Positions 35,711 through 43,958 of a stretch of 64,000 nucleotides of DNA are shown piece after piece. Position numbers and translations under genes: made by a program. The DNA is from Candidatus Margulisiibacteriota bacterium. GTDB taxonomy: Bacteria > Margulisbacteria > WOR-1 > JAHJIW01. Numbering within the stretch: the first letter of the stretch is position 1; each line of letters opens with the position of its first letter. Under the pieces are notes generated by a model. That model saw only the letters and a list, made by a program, of their open reading frames with translations, was not told the origin of the DNA and did not search any database. The stretch is taken from NCBI GenBank assembly GCA_018823125.1, contig JAHJIW010000005.1:1-64000 (forward strand), in the 5' to 3' direction.

Positions 35711-36664
35711 ATGAAAGCGCTCATCACTGGGATTAATGGCTTTGCCGGAAGTTTTCTAGCTGAGTCCTTGGTGGGTAGTAATGCGGTGGTTGCAGGAACC
35801 ATACAACCGGGCACCACATTAGAAAATATTGCCACGATTAAAGATACGCTTTCTCTGTTTGAGGTAGATTTATTAGATCAAGAAAAGCTGGCTATAGTAT
35901 TTAACTCTTTTTCTCCAGATGTTATTTTTCACTTAGCGGGAGCTAGCAGCGTAAAAGAATCATTTGATCACCCTGCTAAATTTTTAAACGTAAACGTAAT
36001 GGGAAGCCTCAATCTTTTGGAAAATGTAAAAAAGTATGTTCCGCAAGCTACCGTTTTATTAGTTACCTCAGGTGCAATTTATGGAGAAAGCCTTTCTGCG
36101 GACAACCTGGTTGACGAGCAGAGTAGGGTCTTACCTAAAAGCCCTTATGCCGTGAGTAAAGCGGCCCAAGACATGTTAGGCAGAGTTTATGTGCAGGCGG
36201 CGAATCTAAAAATAGTTATTGCCCGTCCCTTTAATCACATTGGACCCCGGCAGTCGGATGATTTTTTTGTTTCTACCGTAGCTCGACAAGTTGCCGAGAT
36301 CATTAAGGGTAAAAAAAGCCCCGAGTTGAATTTGGCTAATATCGAAGTCTATCGCGATTTTACCGACGTTAGAGACATGGTTGCGGCTTATCTGCTTTTA
36401 TCCCAAAAAGGAAGAGCTGGGGAAGCGTATAATATATGTTCTGGGAAACGATATTTTCTTAAAGACATTGTAAATATGTTTATTGAGCTATCCGGTAAAA
36501 ATATCGCTATTAAGCTTGATCCGGCGCGTTTAAGAAAGCTTGATTTGGTAGATATGCAAATTGATAATTCTAAAATTATTCGTGCCACTGGATGGAAGCC
36601 AGAAGTTGAAATCCAGCAATCGCTCAAAGACACTCTGGGGTACTGGTTATCAAAAGTTGCTTAG
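35711..36664 (+). CDS. rmd: GDP-4-keto-6-deoxymannose reductase (Rmd)
   Basis: Extended SDR of 317 residues directly after gmd. 'ALITGINGFAGSFLAESLV', 'IFHLAGASSVKESFDHPAKFLNVNVMGSLNLLE', 'VTSGAIYGE', 'KSPYAVSKAAQDMLGRVY', and 'IARPFNHIGPRQSDDFF', the last typical of Rmd, which reduces the C4 ketone to give GDP-D-rhamnose. GDP-talose or GDP-fucose synthases differ in this region, so D-rhamnose is favoured. The catalytic Tyr/Lys pair (Y-A-V-S-K) is present. This end of the operon precedes a separate promoter for the WecA-type gene. Confidence 0.85.
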   Translation: MKALITGINGFAGSFLAESLVGSNAVVAGTIQPGTTLENIATIKDTLSLFEVDLLDQEKLAIVFNSFSPDVIFHLAGASSVKESFDHPAKFLNVNVMGSLNLLENVKKYVPQATVLLVTSGAIYGESLSADNLVDEQSRVLPKSPYAVSKAAQDMLGRVYVQAANLKIVIARPFNHIGPRQSDDFFVSTVARQVAEIIKGKKSPELNLANIEVYRDFTDVRDMVAAYLLLSQKGRAGEAYNICSGKRYFLKDIVNMFIELSGKNIAIKLDPARLRKLDLVDMQIDNSKIIRATGWKPEVEIQQSLKDTLGYWLSKVA

Positions 36665-36685
36665 GTTATTTTGATAGCGTATAAT
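36657..36685 (+). promoter_or_regulatory. Promoter for a leaderless WecA/TagO mRNA
   Basis: TTGCTT (36657-36662), 17-base spacer, TATAAT (36680-36685). The ATG is at 36692, only 6 bases after the -10 box, so initiation at the usual distance would fall on or next to the start codon. There is no ribosome site before that ATG. The -35 box overlaps the end of rmd. Confidence 0.6.
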
Positions 36686-36691
36686 TATTAC

Positions 36692-37729
36692 ATGCTAAAT
36701 TACTTCTGGCTTTTTGCGTTGGGAATCATTTTTTCTGTGACCCTTACCCCCTTAGTAAAAATTGTTGCCTACCGCTTTAATGTTCTCGATAATCCGGACC
36801 ATCGCAAAATTCATGATAATCCAATCCCACTTTTAGGTGGAATTGTAATATTTTTATCGGTTATGCTAACTTTATTGTTTGCCGGGCTGGTCCCCAGAGA
36901 AGTACTAGTAATTTTTTTGGTTAGTTTGATTTTTGTAGCCTTTGGTTTATTGGATGATGCGGGCATTAAAATCCGTGCTCGTTATAAAATTTGGTCGCAT
37001 CTGGCTTTTTCTTTTTTGTTTGTTTATCTTTCTGGTGTTTACCTTGATTTCTTTAGAATTGATTTAATTAATTGGGTGCTCACCGCCTGCTTTATTACTT
37101 TTATGACTAATTCTTTTAATATGTTAGACGGGATGGATGGTTTGGTGACCGGCATCACCTGCATTGCAGCTGGATTCTTTTTTCTTTTTGGAATCACTAC
37201 TAATCAGGTTGCAGTTTCCATGATTTCGATTGTGATTTGTGGGGCCTGCTTAGGTTTTTTACGTTATAATTTTAATCCGGCTACCATTTTCTTGGGTGAA
37301 GCGGGATCAACTTTGCTGGGTTTTCTGATGGCTTTTTTAGCTATTAAACTCTATGTGCCAGCTTTATGGACCATTGCCTTAAACTTAAAAATTGCTAACT
37401 TATCTTTAGTGGGCTTTATTATTCCCTTGGTTCTGCTAGGGATCCCCATTTTTGATACTTATTTTGTTTTTGTGAACCGATTTTTTCATCATGTTGAATT
37501 TAGTACACCCGGCAAGGATCATTCGCATCACCGGATTCATTTGATGGGGCTTTCACACAAAAATACGGTATTAATTCTATATATGGTTCAAATTGTTTTA
37601 GGATTAATTGCCTACGGGATGGTAAACTCCACGATTCATCAATTTTTTGCGATGCTGGGCTTACTAGTTATTTTGACTATATTTGCTACTGTATTTTTGA
37701 CCCAGGTTAAAGTTTACGACACTATTTAG
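36692..37729 (+). CDS. wecA: Polyprenyl-phosphate N-acetylhexosamine-1-phosphate transferase (WecA/TagO)
   Basis: Multi-pass PNPT-family protein, 345 residues, about ten membrane segments. 'DNPDHRKIHDNPIPLLGGIVIF' near residue 35, 'FGLLDDAGIKIRARYKIW' with the DD motif, 'NSFNMLDGMDGLVTGI' catalytic Asp region, 'NFNPATIFLGEAGSTLLGF', and the cytoplasmic HIHH-like loop 'DHSHHRIHLMGLSH'. It starts chains by moving GlcNAc-1-P (or a relative) from UDP onto undecaprenyl phosphate. Start chosen as ATG 36692 by membrane-helix position and promoter; TTG 36671 would lie upstream of the -10 box. A WbaP-type enzyme at 51192 gives a second initiation route. Confidence 0.9.
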   Translation: MLNYFWLFALGIIFSVTLTPLVKIVAYRFNVLDNPDHRKIHDNPIPLLGGIVIFLSVMLTLLFAGLVPREVLVIFLVSLIFVAFGLLDDAGIKIRARYKIWSHLAFSFLFVYLSGVYLDFFRIDLINWVLTACFITFMTNSFNMLDGMDGLVTGITCIAAGFFFLFGITTNQVAVSMISIVICGACLGFLRYNFNPATIFLGEAGSTLLGFLMAFLAIKLYVPALWTIALNLKIANLSLVGFIIPLVLLGIPIFDTYFVFVNRFFHHVEFSTPGKDHSHHRIHLMGLSHKNTVLILYMVQIVLGLIAYGMVNSTIHQFFAMLGLLVILTIFATVFLTQVKVYDTI

Positions 37730-37741
37730 CTCTGTTATAAT
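37713..37741 (+). promoter_or_regulatory. Promoter for a leaderless flavoprotein mRNA
   Basis: TTTACG (37713-37718), exact 17-base spacer, TATAAT (37736-37741). The ATG is at 37749, 7 bases after the -10 box. The intervening bases are ACCTCCC, with no ribosome site. The -35 lies within the last codons of the WecA gene, so the flavoprotein has its own promoter. Confidence 0.65.
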
Positions 37742-37748
37742 ACCTCCC

Positions 37749-38903
37749 ATGACTTTACAAAAACGCAAGATTGTTATTGTGGGGGCGGGGCCAGTAGGCT
37801 GTTACTTGGGGCAACTGCTTAAACGAGACGGATATTCTCCTCAAATTATTGAAGAAGACTCAGAAATTGGTCGCCCGATACGCTGTGCCGGGATTATTGG
37901 GCAGGGTATTTTTAAGGACATGGAAATCCCCCCGTCTAAAGAATCGATATTAAACGAAATCCAAGGTGCTGAAATCTCATATAAGGATTCGTCCTTTGTT
38001 ATAAAAAGGAACCAAGTGGCTTTTATTATTGATCGTGCAGTTTTCGATCAGTCACTTAGCCGAGGGCTGGATGTCGCATTAAATACAAAATTTACGGGAT
38101 TATCCAGGATCGGTGGAAGATATAAAATCGAAACTAATAAGGGTGATTTCACTGCAGATATAGTAATCGGGGCGGATGGCCCAAACTCAAAAGTTAGGAA
38201 GCTGGCCGGCCTTAGAGGCAACATTAAGCTGCATAAAGGACTGCAGTATAGAATAAAAAATGAGCAATACGGGGGAGAATTAGTAGACGTTCAATTTATT
38301 CATCCTTTCCATGAGTTTTGCTGGGTAATTCCGGAAGGCAATGGGATCATTCGAGTTGGTGCGATTTCTCAAAGGCCGCATAAAGATTTGGAAAATTTTA
38401 TTAAAGAAAAAGGCATTAAGGGTGAAATAGTTGAAAAAAACGGCGGGTTAATTCCCATTGGTTCTACAGCCATCGTATCAGAGAATATTGCGGTAGTAGG
38501 GGACGCTGCTTGTCAGATTAAGCCGATTACATCCGGTGGTATATATTACGGAATGAAATCGGCTGAAATTTTGGCTAAAGCCATCCGCAATGGGAATTTG
38601 GCCGATTATCAAAAAGATTGGCGAGAGAAGTTTGGGCAAGAAGTAGATTTTTGTTTATTGGCGCGCGGTGTCATGGAAACACTGAATAATGGGACCCAAG
38701 AAAGAATATTTAATTATATGAAAGATAATGCGCATTTAATTGAACAATTGGGAGATTTTGAAAATCACTCATCGGTGATTTGGGGCTTGGCCGCCAATCC
38801 CAAAACTTACCAGACGATTGGAATTACTGCTTTCGACTTATTAAGAAACCCAAAATTCATCAAGGGTACCATTAATCGCCTTAAACATCGGATTTTTAAG
38901 TAA
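37749..38903 (+). CDS. Geranylgeranyl reductase-family FAD protein
   Basis: Flavoprotein of 384 residues in the geranylgeranyl/digeranylgeranylglycerophospholipid reductase group. The FAD loop is 'IVIVGAGPVGCYLGQLL' at about 8-24, then 'GRPIRCAGIIGQGIF' with the family Cys, 'VAFIIDRAVFDQSL', 'IVIGADGPNSKVRKLAG', and 'VVGDAACQIKPITSGGIYYGMKSAEILAKAI'. The family reduces isoprenoid double bonds. It follows a polyprenyl-phosphate sugar transferase and precedes a DUF218 gene, so the lipid carrier is a candidate substrate. Nearby tetrapyrrole or quinone genes that would suggest another role are absent. Own leaderless-type promoter. Confidence 0.82.
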   Translation: MTLQKRKIVIVGAGPVGCYLGQLLKRDGYSPQIIEEDSEIGRPIRCAGIIGQGIFKDMEIPPSKESILNEIQGAEISYKDSSFVIKRNQVAFIIDRAVFDQSLSRGLDVALNTKFTGLSRIGGRYKIETNKGDFTADIVIGADGPNSKVRKLAGLRGNIKLHKGLQYRIKNEQYGGELVDVQFIHPFHEFCWVIPEGNGIIRVGAISQRPHKDLENFIKEKGIKGEIVEKNGGLIPIGSTAIVSENIAVVGDAACQIKPITSGGIYYGMKSAEILAKAIRNGNLADYQKDWREKFGQEVDFCLLARGVMETLNNGTQERIFNYMKDNAHLIEQLGDFENHSSVIWGLAANPKTYQTIGITAFDLLRNPKFIKGTINRLKHRIFK

Positions 38904-38924
38904 GTAATTCCTCATGGAGATAAA

Positions 38925-39548
38925 ATGCTAACTAATTTGCTGAAACATCGATTGGTTAAGTGGGTTTTGATTGGATTGATCGTAATCGTTGTTTTATTTT
39001 CATTCAAAACTTCTATCCTGCAAGGTTTATCTTCATTTTTAGTTATTGCCCATCCATTGGAAAAGGCGGATGCCATTGTGGTTTTAGGTGGGGAGAACGG
39101 AGAGCGGGTATATTCTGCCAGTAACCTGTATAAAAAAGGCTATGCCCCTCTAATTATTTTAACTGGTGGGAATTTGGCTTGGCGGTTGTCCGAAGTTGAT
39201 GTGATGAAAAAACAGGCACTTTTTTATGGGATACCTGCTAGTAAAATTATTACAGAGAATAAATCTTTGTCTACGCTAGAGAATGCAAAATTTATTATGC
39301 CGATTTTAAAAGAGCGGGGTATTGAAAAAATAATTTTAGTTACTTCTCCTTACCATATGCGACGGGCATATCAAACGTTTAATAAGCAATTGCGAAAGGA
39401 AAAAATTGATGTAATTGCGGCTCCGGTGCCTCCCAATAAATACACAACTTATAATCCTAATCGCTGGTGGGAAAGACACGAAGATAAACAGTTTGTTATA
39501 ATGGAATACATAAAGCTATTCTCGTATTTTGTAAAAAGGTATATATAA
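38925..39548 (+). CDS. DUF218 (YdcF/SanA/ElyC) family membrane protein
   Basis: A 207-residue protein with an N-terminal membrane helix (about residues 13-32: VLIGLIVIVVLFSF) and a DUF218 domain: 'EKADAIVVLGGENGERVYSASNLYKKG', 'IILTGGNLAW', 'ESKSLSTLENAKF'-type 'ENKSLSTLENAKFIMPIL', and 'VTSPYHMRRAYQTF'. ElyC of E. coli, a member, affects the undecaprenyl-carrier pathway, although the biochemistry is unclear. The position after the WecA and isoprenoid-reductase genes fits a carrier-lipid or envelope role. TGGAG lies 6 bases upstream. Confidence 0.85.
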   Translation: MLTNLLKHRLVKWVLIGLIVIVVLFSFKTSILQGLSSFLVIAHPLEKADAIVVLGGENGERVYSASNLYKKGYAPLIILTGGNLAWRLSEVDVMKKQALFYGIPASKIITENKSLSTLENAKFIMPILKERGIEKIILVTSPYHMRRAYQTFNKQLRKEKIDVIAAPVPPNKYTTYNPNRWWERHEDKQFVIMEYIKLFSYFVKRYI

Positions 39549-39557
39549 GGAATGTCC

Positions 39558-40583
39558 ATGAAAAATGAAATTGTTTTGGTGACGGGTGGGGCCGGTTATA
39601 TTGGAGCGGTGCTGGTGCAAGAATTATTAGCTCAGGGCAAAAAAGTACGGGTTTTTGATAAGTTGTACTTTGGCGATGCTCCGCTTGCTTCCTTTAAAGA
39701 CAAAATTGACTTAGTGCAAGGTGACGTAAGAGCTTTTCCTGAGAAAGCGCTGGAAGGAGTGGGGGCCGTCGTCCATCTGGGTTCTTTATCTAATGATCCG
39801 ACCGCTGATTTTGATCCTCAGGCTAATCATGCGATAAATTTTGAAGGGACCATGCGAGTTGCGGAAGCATGTAAGAAAAAAGGAGTAAAACGTCTTTCTT
39901 TTGCTTCTTCATGTGCGATTTATGGTTTTCATCTGGAGGATATTGCAGATGAAAATTTTCCTCCCAATCCCCAATCTGAATACGCTCAATCTAAGCTGGA
40001 TGCCGAAAACGGGCTGAAAAGTTTGATTTCAAATGACTTTTGTCCGGTCATATTTAGGCAAGCCACCGTTTTTGGGTTTTCTCCCCGCCACCGCTGGGAT
40101 TTGGTAGTTAATACGATGACTAAAGATGCCTTTCAAAAAGGAATCATTCAGGTTTATTGTGCGGGTGATATGTGGCGGCCCTTGGTGCACGTAAAGGATG
40201 TTGCCCTGGCTCATATTAATGCAATTGCGGCTCCTGAAAATAAAGTTAAGGGCGAGATCTTTAATCTAGTGTATGAAAATCATCATATTTTAGAACTTGG
40301 TCATATGATAAAAGACATTTTAAAAACTAAGCGAGCGGTTAAGGTTGACGTGCAAACCGGCACTAAAGAATCCCGCAGTTATCGGGTTTCTGGTGATAAA
40401 TTAAAGCAAAAACTAGGATTTACTGCAGCTTTATCAATTGAAGCAGCCGTCAACGAAATTTGGGGCCTTTTATCATCCGGCAGATACACAGATTTTTCTA
40501 ATCCAATTTACTATAATATTGACTGGATGAAACTTTTAGTAGATATGGAACAAAAACTTAAGATAACGGGGAAGGTGTTTTGA
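39558..40583 (+). CDS. NAD-dependent sugar epimerase/dehydratase (extended SDR)
   Basis: Extended SDR of 341 residues. 'VLVTGGAGYIGAVLVQELLAQGKKVRVFD', 'VVHLGSLSNDPTADFDPQANHAINFEGTMRVAEACKKKG', 'FASSCAIYG', 'SEYAQSKLDAENGL', 'FRQATVFGFSPRHRWDLVVNTM' and a tail 'SYRVSGDKLKQKLGF'. The Tyr/Lys pair is present. Similar proteins occur in NDP-6-deoxyhexose/heptose pathways with RmlC-like epimerases, as here. ATG 39558 is 7 bases from AAGG; the ATG at 39552 is too close. The exact sugar is not determinable. Confidence 0.78.
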   Translation: MKNEIVLVTGGAGYIGAVLVQELLAQGKKVRVFDKLYFGDAPLASFKDKIDLVQGDVRAFPEKALEGVGAVVHLGSLSNDPTADFDPQANHAINFEGTMRVAEACKKKGVKRLSFASSCAIYGFHLEDIADENFPPNPQSEYAQSKLDAENGLKSLISNDFCPVIFRQATVFGFSPRHRWDLVVNTMTKDAFQKGIIQVYCAGDMWRPLVHVKDVALAHINAIAAPENKVKGEIFNLVYENHHILELGHMIKDILKTKRAVKVDVQTGTKESRSYRVSGDKLKQKLGFTAALSIEAAVNEIWGLLSSGRYTDFSNPIYYNIDWMKLLVDMEQKLKITGKVF

Positions 40584-41143
40584 TGAAATTTTCAAAAACG
40601 AAGATTGATGGGGTGATCGTGATTGAGCCCCGGGTTTTTGGTGATCACCGCGGTTTTTTTATGGAAACCTATAAAAAAAGCGTTTTTGCTAATAATGGAA
40701 TTAAGGAAGATTTTGTGCAAGATAATCATAGCCGGTCAGTTAAAGGTGTTTTGCGTGGTCTCCATTATCAACTTAATACCCATCCGATGGGAAAACTAGT
40801 GAGAGCATTGGTCGGGGAAGTGTTTGACGTCGGGGTCGATTTAAGAAAAGGATCACCGACTTATGGTCAGTGGTTTGGAGATCTTTTATCTGCAGAAAAC
40901 AAAAAAATGATTTATTTTCCACCGGGGATTGCCCACGGGTTTTGCACGGTGAGTGAGGTTGCAGAAGTATTTTATAAATGTACCGGTGAATATAATAAAG
41001 AAAGTGAGCGGGCCTTAATCTGGAATGATCCCGAAGTTGGTATTAAATGGCCGATCAAGGATGATCTAATCATATTGTCAGACAAGGATAAAATTAACCC
41101 GGGCTTAAAAAATGTGGAAACCGATTTTGTGTATGGTCAGTAA
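40583..41143 (+). CDS. rmlC: dTDP-4-dehydrorhamnose 3,5-epimerase-like cupin (RmlC)
   Basis: RmlC-family cupin of 186 residues. 'FGDHRGFFMETYKKSVFANNGI', 'DNHSRSVKGVLRGLHYQ' with catalytic His, 'LVRALVGEVFDVGVDLRKGSPTYGQWFG', 'FPPGIAHGFCTVSEVAEVFYKCTGEYNKESERALIWNDPEVGIKWP' with the family Tyr/Asp. It epimerises a 4-keto-6-deoxy nucleotide sugar at C3/C5. ATG 40583 (GGGGAAGG upstream) overlaps the previous TGA. The companion rmlD is 20 bases downstream, but no RmlA/RmlB pair is recognisable nearby, so the nucleotide is uncertain. Confidence 0.85.
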   Translation: MKFSKTKIDGVIVIEPRVFGDHRGFFMETYKKSVFANNGIKEDFVQDNHSRSVKGVLRGLHYQLNTHPMGKLVRALVGEVFDVGVDLRKGSPTYGQWFGDLLSAENKKMIYFPPGIAHGFCTVSEVAEVFYKCTGEYNKESERALIWNDPEVGIKWPIKDDLIILSDKDKINPGLKNVETDFVYGQ

Positions 41144-41163
41144 GTAAAAGGAGTGATGGTAGA

Positions 41164-42027
41164 TTGAAAATTGCTTTAATTGGGGCCGATGGACAATTAG
41201 GTACGGATTTACAGAAAGTTATTCCTGCCGCAGAACTAATCCCCCTTACCATTAAAGATATTGATATTACTGACTTGAACCGTGTAGAAAAAGTTTTGCT
41301 TAAATATAAGCCGAATGCCATTATTAATACGGCGGCATTTCACCGCGTGGATGACTGTGAAGCAGACGATTCTTTAGCCTTAAAAGTAAATGCCACCGGA
41401 GTCAAAAACTTATGTCAGGCGGCTTTGAAAAATAACAGTGTTTTATTGCATCTTTCTACAGATTACGTGTTTGATGGATCCAAAAAGACGCCTTATACCG
41501 AAAATGATTGTCCTTGCCCGGGTACGGCATACGGAATTTCCAAATTAGCGGGGGAGCAATATATTCGTTATTTGCTTGATAAATATTTTATCGTGAGAAG
41601 TTCAGGATTATTTGGGACTCGGGGATGTATGGCGTCTGGAGGACTAAATTTTATTGAGTTAATGCTAAAGTTAGCCCGTGAAAAAGATAAAGTGAGGGTA
41701 GTGTCGGATCAGATTATTTCGCCTACTTATACGTTGGATTTAGCTAAAAAGATATATCAACTGCTTCAAACCGAACATTTTGGAACTTATCATATTACCA
41801 ATAACGGCAAGTGTTCCTGGTATGAATTTGCTAAAAAAGTATTCGAATTAACCAATACCAAGGTGGTATTAGAAAAAACTACTGCTGCTGAGTTTAAGGC
41901 TAAAGCTAAACGACCAGCGTATTCGGTATTAGATAATTCTAATCTACGTCGTTTGGGTATGGATGACCTGCAAACTTTGGATCAGGCGCTAGTCGCTTAT
42001 TTAAAAGAAAAGGACTTACTAAAGTAA
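41164..42027 (+). CDS. rmlD: dTDP-4-dehydrorhamnose reductase (RmlD)
   Basis: RmlD-family reductase of 287 residues: 'IALIGADGQLGTDLQKVI', 'INTAAFHRVDDCEADDSLALKVNATGVKNLCQAAL', 'HLSTDYVFDGSKKTPYTENDCPCPGTAYGISKLAGEQYI' with catalytic YGISK, and 'VRSSGLFG'. It finishes L-rhamnose synthesis in the classic pathway. The start is TTG 41164 with AGGAG about eleven bases upstream; ATG 41156 runs into a stop three codons later. A second RmlD-like enzyme at 32744 is only distantly alike. Confidence 0.87.
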   Translation: MKIALIGADGQLGTDLQKVIPAAELIPLTIKDIDITDLNRVEKVLLKYKPNAIINTAAFHRVDDCEADDSLALKVNATGVKNLCQAALKNNSVLLHLSTDYVFDGSKKTPYTENDCPCPGTAYGISKLAGEQYIRYLLDKYFIVRSSGLFGTRGCMASGGLNFIELMLKLAREKDKVRVVSDQIISPTYTLDLAKKIYQLLQTEHFGTYHITNNGKCSWYEFAKKVFELTNTKVVLEKTTAAEFKAKAKRPAYSVLDNSNLRRLGMDDLQTLDQALVAYLKEKDLLK

Positions 42028-42032
42028 TTGAC

Positions 42033-42761
42033 ATGACAGATTTAGCAATTGTAATTCCAGTTTATAACGAAGGCGAATCCTTCCGTAAAGTTTTCGATGA
42101 AATTCACAGTAAAGTAAAAACTTCTTTTAAGATATATGCGGTCTACGATTTTGACGAAGATACCACTGCTCCAATAATCAAAAACCTTGCACAGCAATAT
42201 CCACAACTGATCATGGGCGTTAGAAATAATTATGGTCGGGGAGTAGTGGGGGCGATAAAAACCGGGTTTGAAACGGCATGCGAGCCAGTAATTTTAGTTA
42301 CCATGGGAGATCTTTCGGATGATCTTTCGGATGTAGATAAGATGTTTAGCCTGATAAAGAATCAAGGCTACGATGTTGTTTGTGGCTCTCGATATATGAA
42401 AGGTGGACGACAAGAAGGTGGACCAAAGCTTAAAAAGCTATTATCAAGGTTTGCCGGCCTCTCTCTTAAGCTTTTATCCGGCTTGCTCACGCATGACCCT
42501 TCTAACAGCTTTAAAATGTATCGCCGGTCTGTTTTGCAGTCAATAGCATTAAAAAGTGACGGTGGATTTGAAATCGGCATGGAAATTACGGTAAAAGCTT
42601 TCCTGAAGGGATATAAAATAACCGAAATCCCAACCATCTGGAAGGATCGAACGGCGGGTAAATCCAACTTTAAACTGGTGCAGTGGATCCCTAAGTATTT
42701 ACGTTGGTATTTTTTAGCCGTTTCCGGTAGAATAAAGCAACTTATTGCTGGGAGAAAATAA
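42033..42761 (+). CDS. GT2 glycosyltransferase, polyprenyl-phosphate-sugar synthase type
   Basis: GT-A family 2, 242 residues. 'LAIVIPVYNEGESFRKVFDEIH', 'AVYDFDEDTTAPIIKNLAQQYP', 'GVVGAIKTGFETACEPVILVTMGDLSDDLSDVDKMF' with DxSDD in the metal position, 'GSRYMKGGRQEGGPKLKKLLSR' and 'PSNSFKMYRRSVLQSI', 'TIWKDRTAGKSNFKLVQWIPKYLRWYF'. That order is typical of dolichyl-phosphate-mannose synthase-like enzymes, which would load the GT39-type transferases at 17711 and 44996. It has no C-terminal membrane helices. Confidence 0.85.
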   Translation: MTDLAIVIPVYNEGESFRKVFDEIHSKVKTSFKIYAVYDFDEDTTAPIIKNLAQQYPQLIMGVRNNYGRGVVGAIKTGFETACEPVILVTMGDLSDDLSDVDKMFSLIKNQGYDVVCGSRYMKGGRQEGGPKLKKLLSRFAGLSLKLLSGLLTHDPSNSFKMYRRSVLQSIALKSDGGFEIGMEITVKAFLKGYKITEIPTIWKDRTAGKSNFKLVQWIPKYLRWYFLAVSGRIKQLIAGRK

Positions 42762-43958
42762 ATGAGCTTAAAATATGATATCTGTGTGGTAGGAGGCTGT
42801 GGGCACGTGGGTTTACCGCTGGCGGCGGCCTTTGCCAAAAAGGGTTTAAAAGTATGTATATACGATATTAATGCAGCAGCGTTAAAAACAGTGCAAACCA
42901 AAAAAGCCCCGTTTCTGGAAAAAGGCCTGGATAAAATCCTTAAAAAAACCGTTGATAAAACCTTATTTTTAAGCAATCAGCCGGCGGTTGTTTCTCAGGC
43001 CAAGTTTGTAGTCGTGGTCATTGGCACCCCAGTAGATGAATATTTAAATCCAAAATTCAATGACATTCGCAGCTTTTTTATAAAATTAATGCCTCAATTT
43101 CGCCAGGGTCAAATTTTGATTTTGCGCAGTACGGTTTTTCCGGGTACCAGTGCGCTGATTAATAAGCTGTTTAAAAAACATCGCAAGCAGGTTGAAGTTA
43201 CGTTTTGTCCGGAAAGGATCGCGGAAGGAAAAGCCTTAGAAGAGCTTTCTGAACTTCCACAGTTAATATCCGGATTTAGTCGAAAAGCAATCACGCAAAT
43301 CGAAAAATTATTTTCTAAGATAGCAAAAGAAACCATTGAATTAACACCGCTGGAAGCAGAATTAGCCAAGATTTTTATTAATTCTTTCAGGTATCTGCGT
43401 TTTGCGATTGCTAATCAGTTTTTTCAAATTGCTAATTCTCACGGCGTGGAATATTACAAAATCTATCATGCCATTACACATAATTATCCGCGGGCCAAAG
43501 GTTTTGCTAAGGCTGGATTTGCGGCTGGGCCCTGTCTTTTAAAAGATACCATGCAGCTGGCAGCCTTTAGCCGCAATACGTTTTTCTTGGGTCATGCAGC
43601 GATGTTAATTAACGAAGGTTTGCCAAATTATATTATGTCACAACTTAAACTAAAGTTTGATCTGGCAGAAAAAAAAGTTGGAATTTTAGGAATGGCTTTT
43701 AAAGGAGACAGTGATGACCCCAGAGATTCGCTTTCTTATAAATTAAAAAAGTTACTGGAACTTGAATCCCAGGAAGTTTTTTGTCAGGATGCCTACATTA
43801 AAGATAAGCGCTTCGTTAAAACCCCTCAGGAATTAATCCGACGTTCCGATATCGTAATTATTGGCACCCCGCACACGCAATACCGCAAACTTACTTTTGG
43901 CGGTAAACAAGTTGTGGATATTTGGGATTTATACGGAAAGGGAGTAATGTTTAAATGA
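42762..43958 (+). CDS. Nucleotide-sugar dehydrogenase (UDP-Glc/GDP-Man DH family)
   Basis: Two-fold oxidising dehydrogenase of 398 residues. 'CVVGGCGHVGLPLAAAFAKKGLKV', 'VVVVIGTPVDEYLNPKFNDI', 'LRSTVFPGTSALINKL', 'FCPERIAEGKALEEL', and the catalytic-Cys loop 'AGFAAGPCLLKDTMQLA' near residue 255, which differs from the WbpA-type 'GIGGHCIPLDP' of the other dehydrogenase. 'KVGILGMAFKGDSDDPRDS' completes the family pattern. It oxidises a C6 hydroxyl to a uronic acid; substrate not fixed. The ATG directly follows the upstream stop; the 3' end overlaps the next gene (ATGA). Confidence 0.87.
   Translation: MSLKYDICVVGGCGHVGLPLAAAFAKKGLKVCIYDINAAALKTVQTKKAPFLEKGLDKILKKTVDKTLFLSNQPAVVSQAKFVVVVIGTPVDEYLNPKFNDIRSFFIKLMPQFRQGQILILRSTVFPGTSALINKLFKKHRKQVEVTFCPERIAEGKALEELSELPQLISGFSRKAITQIEKLFSKIAKETIELTPLEAELAKIFINSFRYLRFAIANQFFQIANSHGVEYYKIYHAITHNYPRAKGFAKAGFAAGPCLLKDTMQLAAFSRNTFFLGHAAMLINEGLPNYIMSQLKLKFDLAEKKVGILGMAFKGDSDDPRDSLSYKLKKLLELESQEVFCQDAYIKDKRFVKTPQELIRRSDIVIIGTPHTQYRKLTFGGKQVVDIWDLYGKGVMFK

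Noticed and set aside
42368-42976. 202-codon open frame on the minus strand
   Set aside because: Fully opposite two strong plus-strand genes (GT2 and dehydrogenase), with no ribosome site and no recognisable protein motif.
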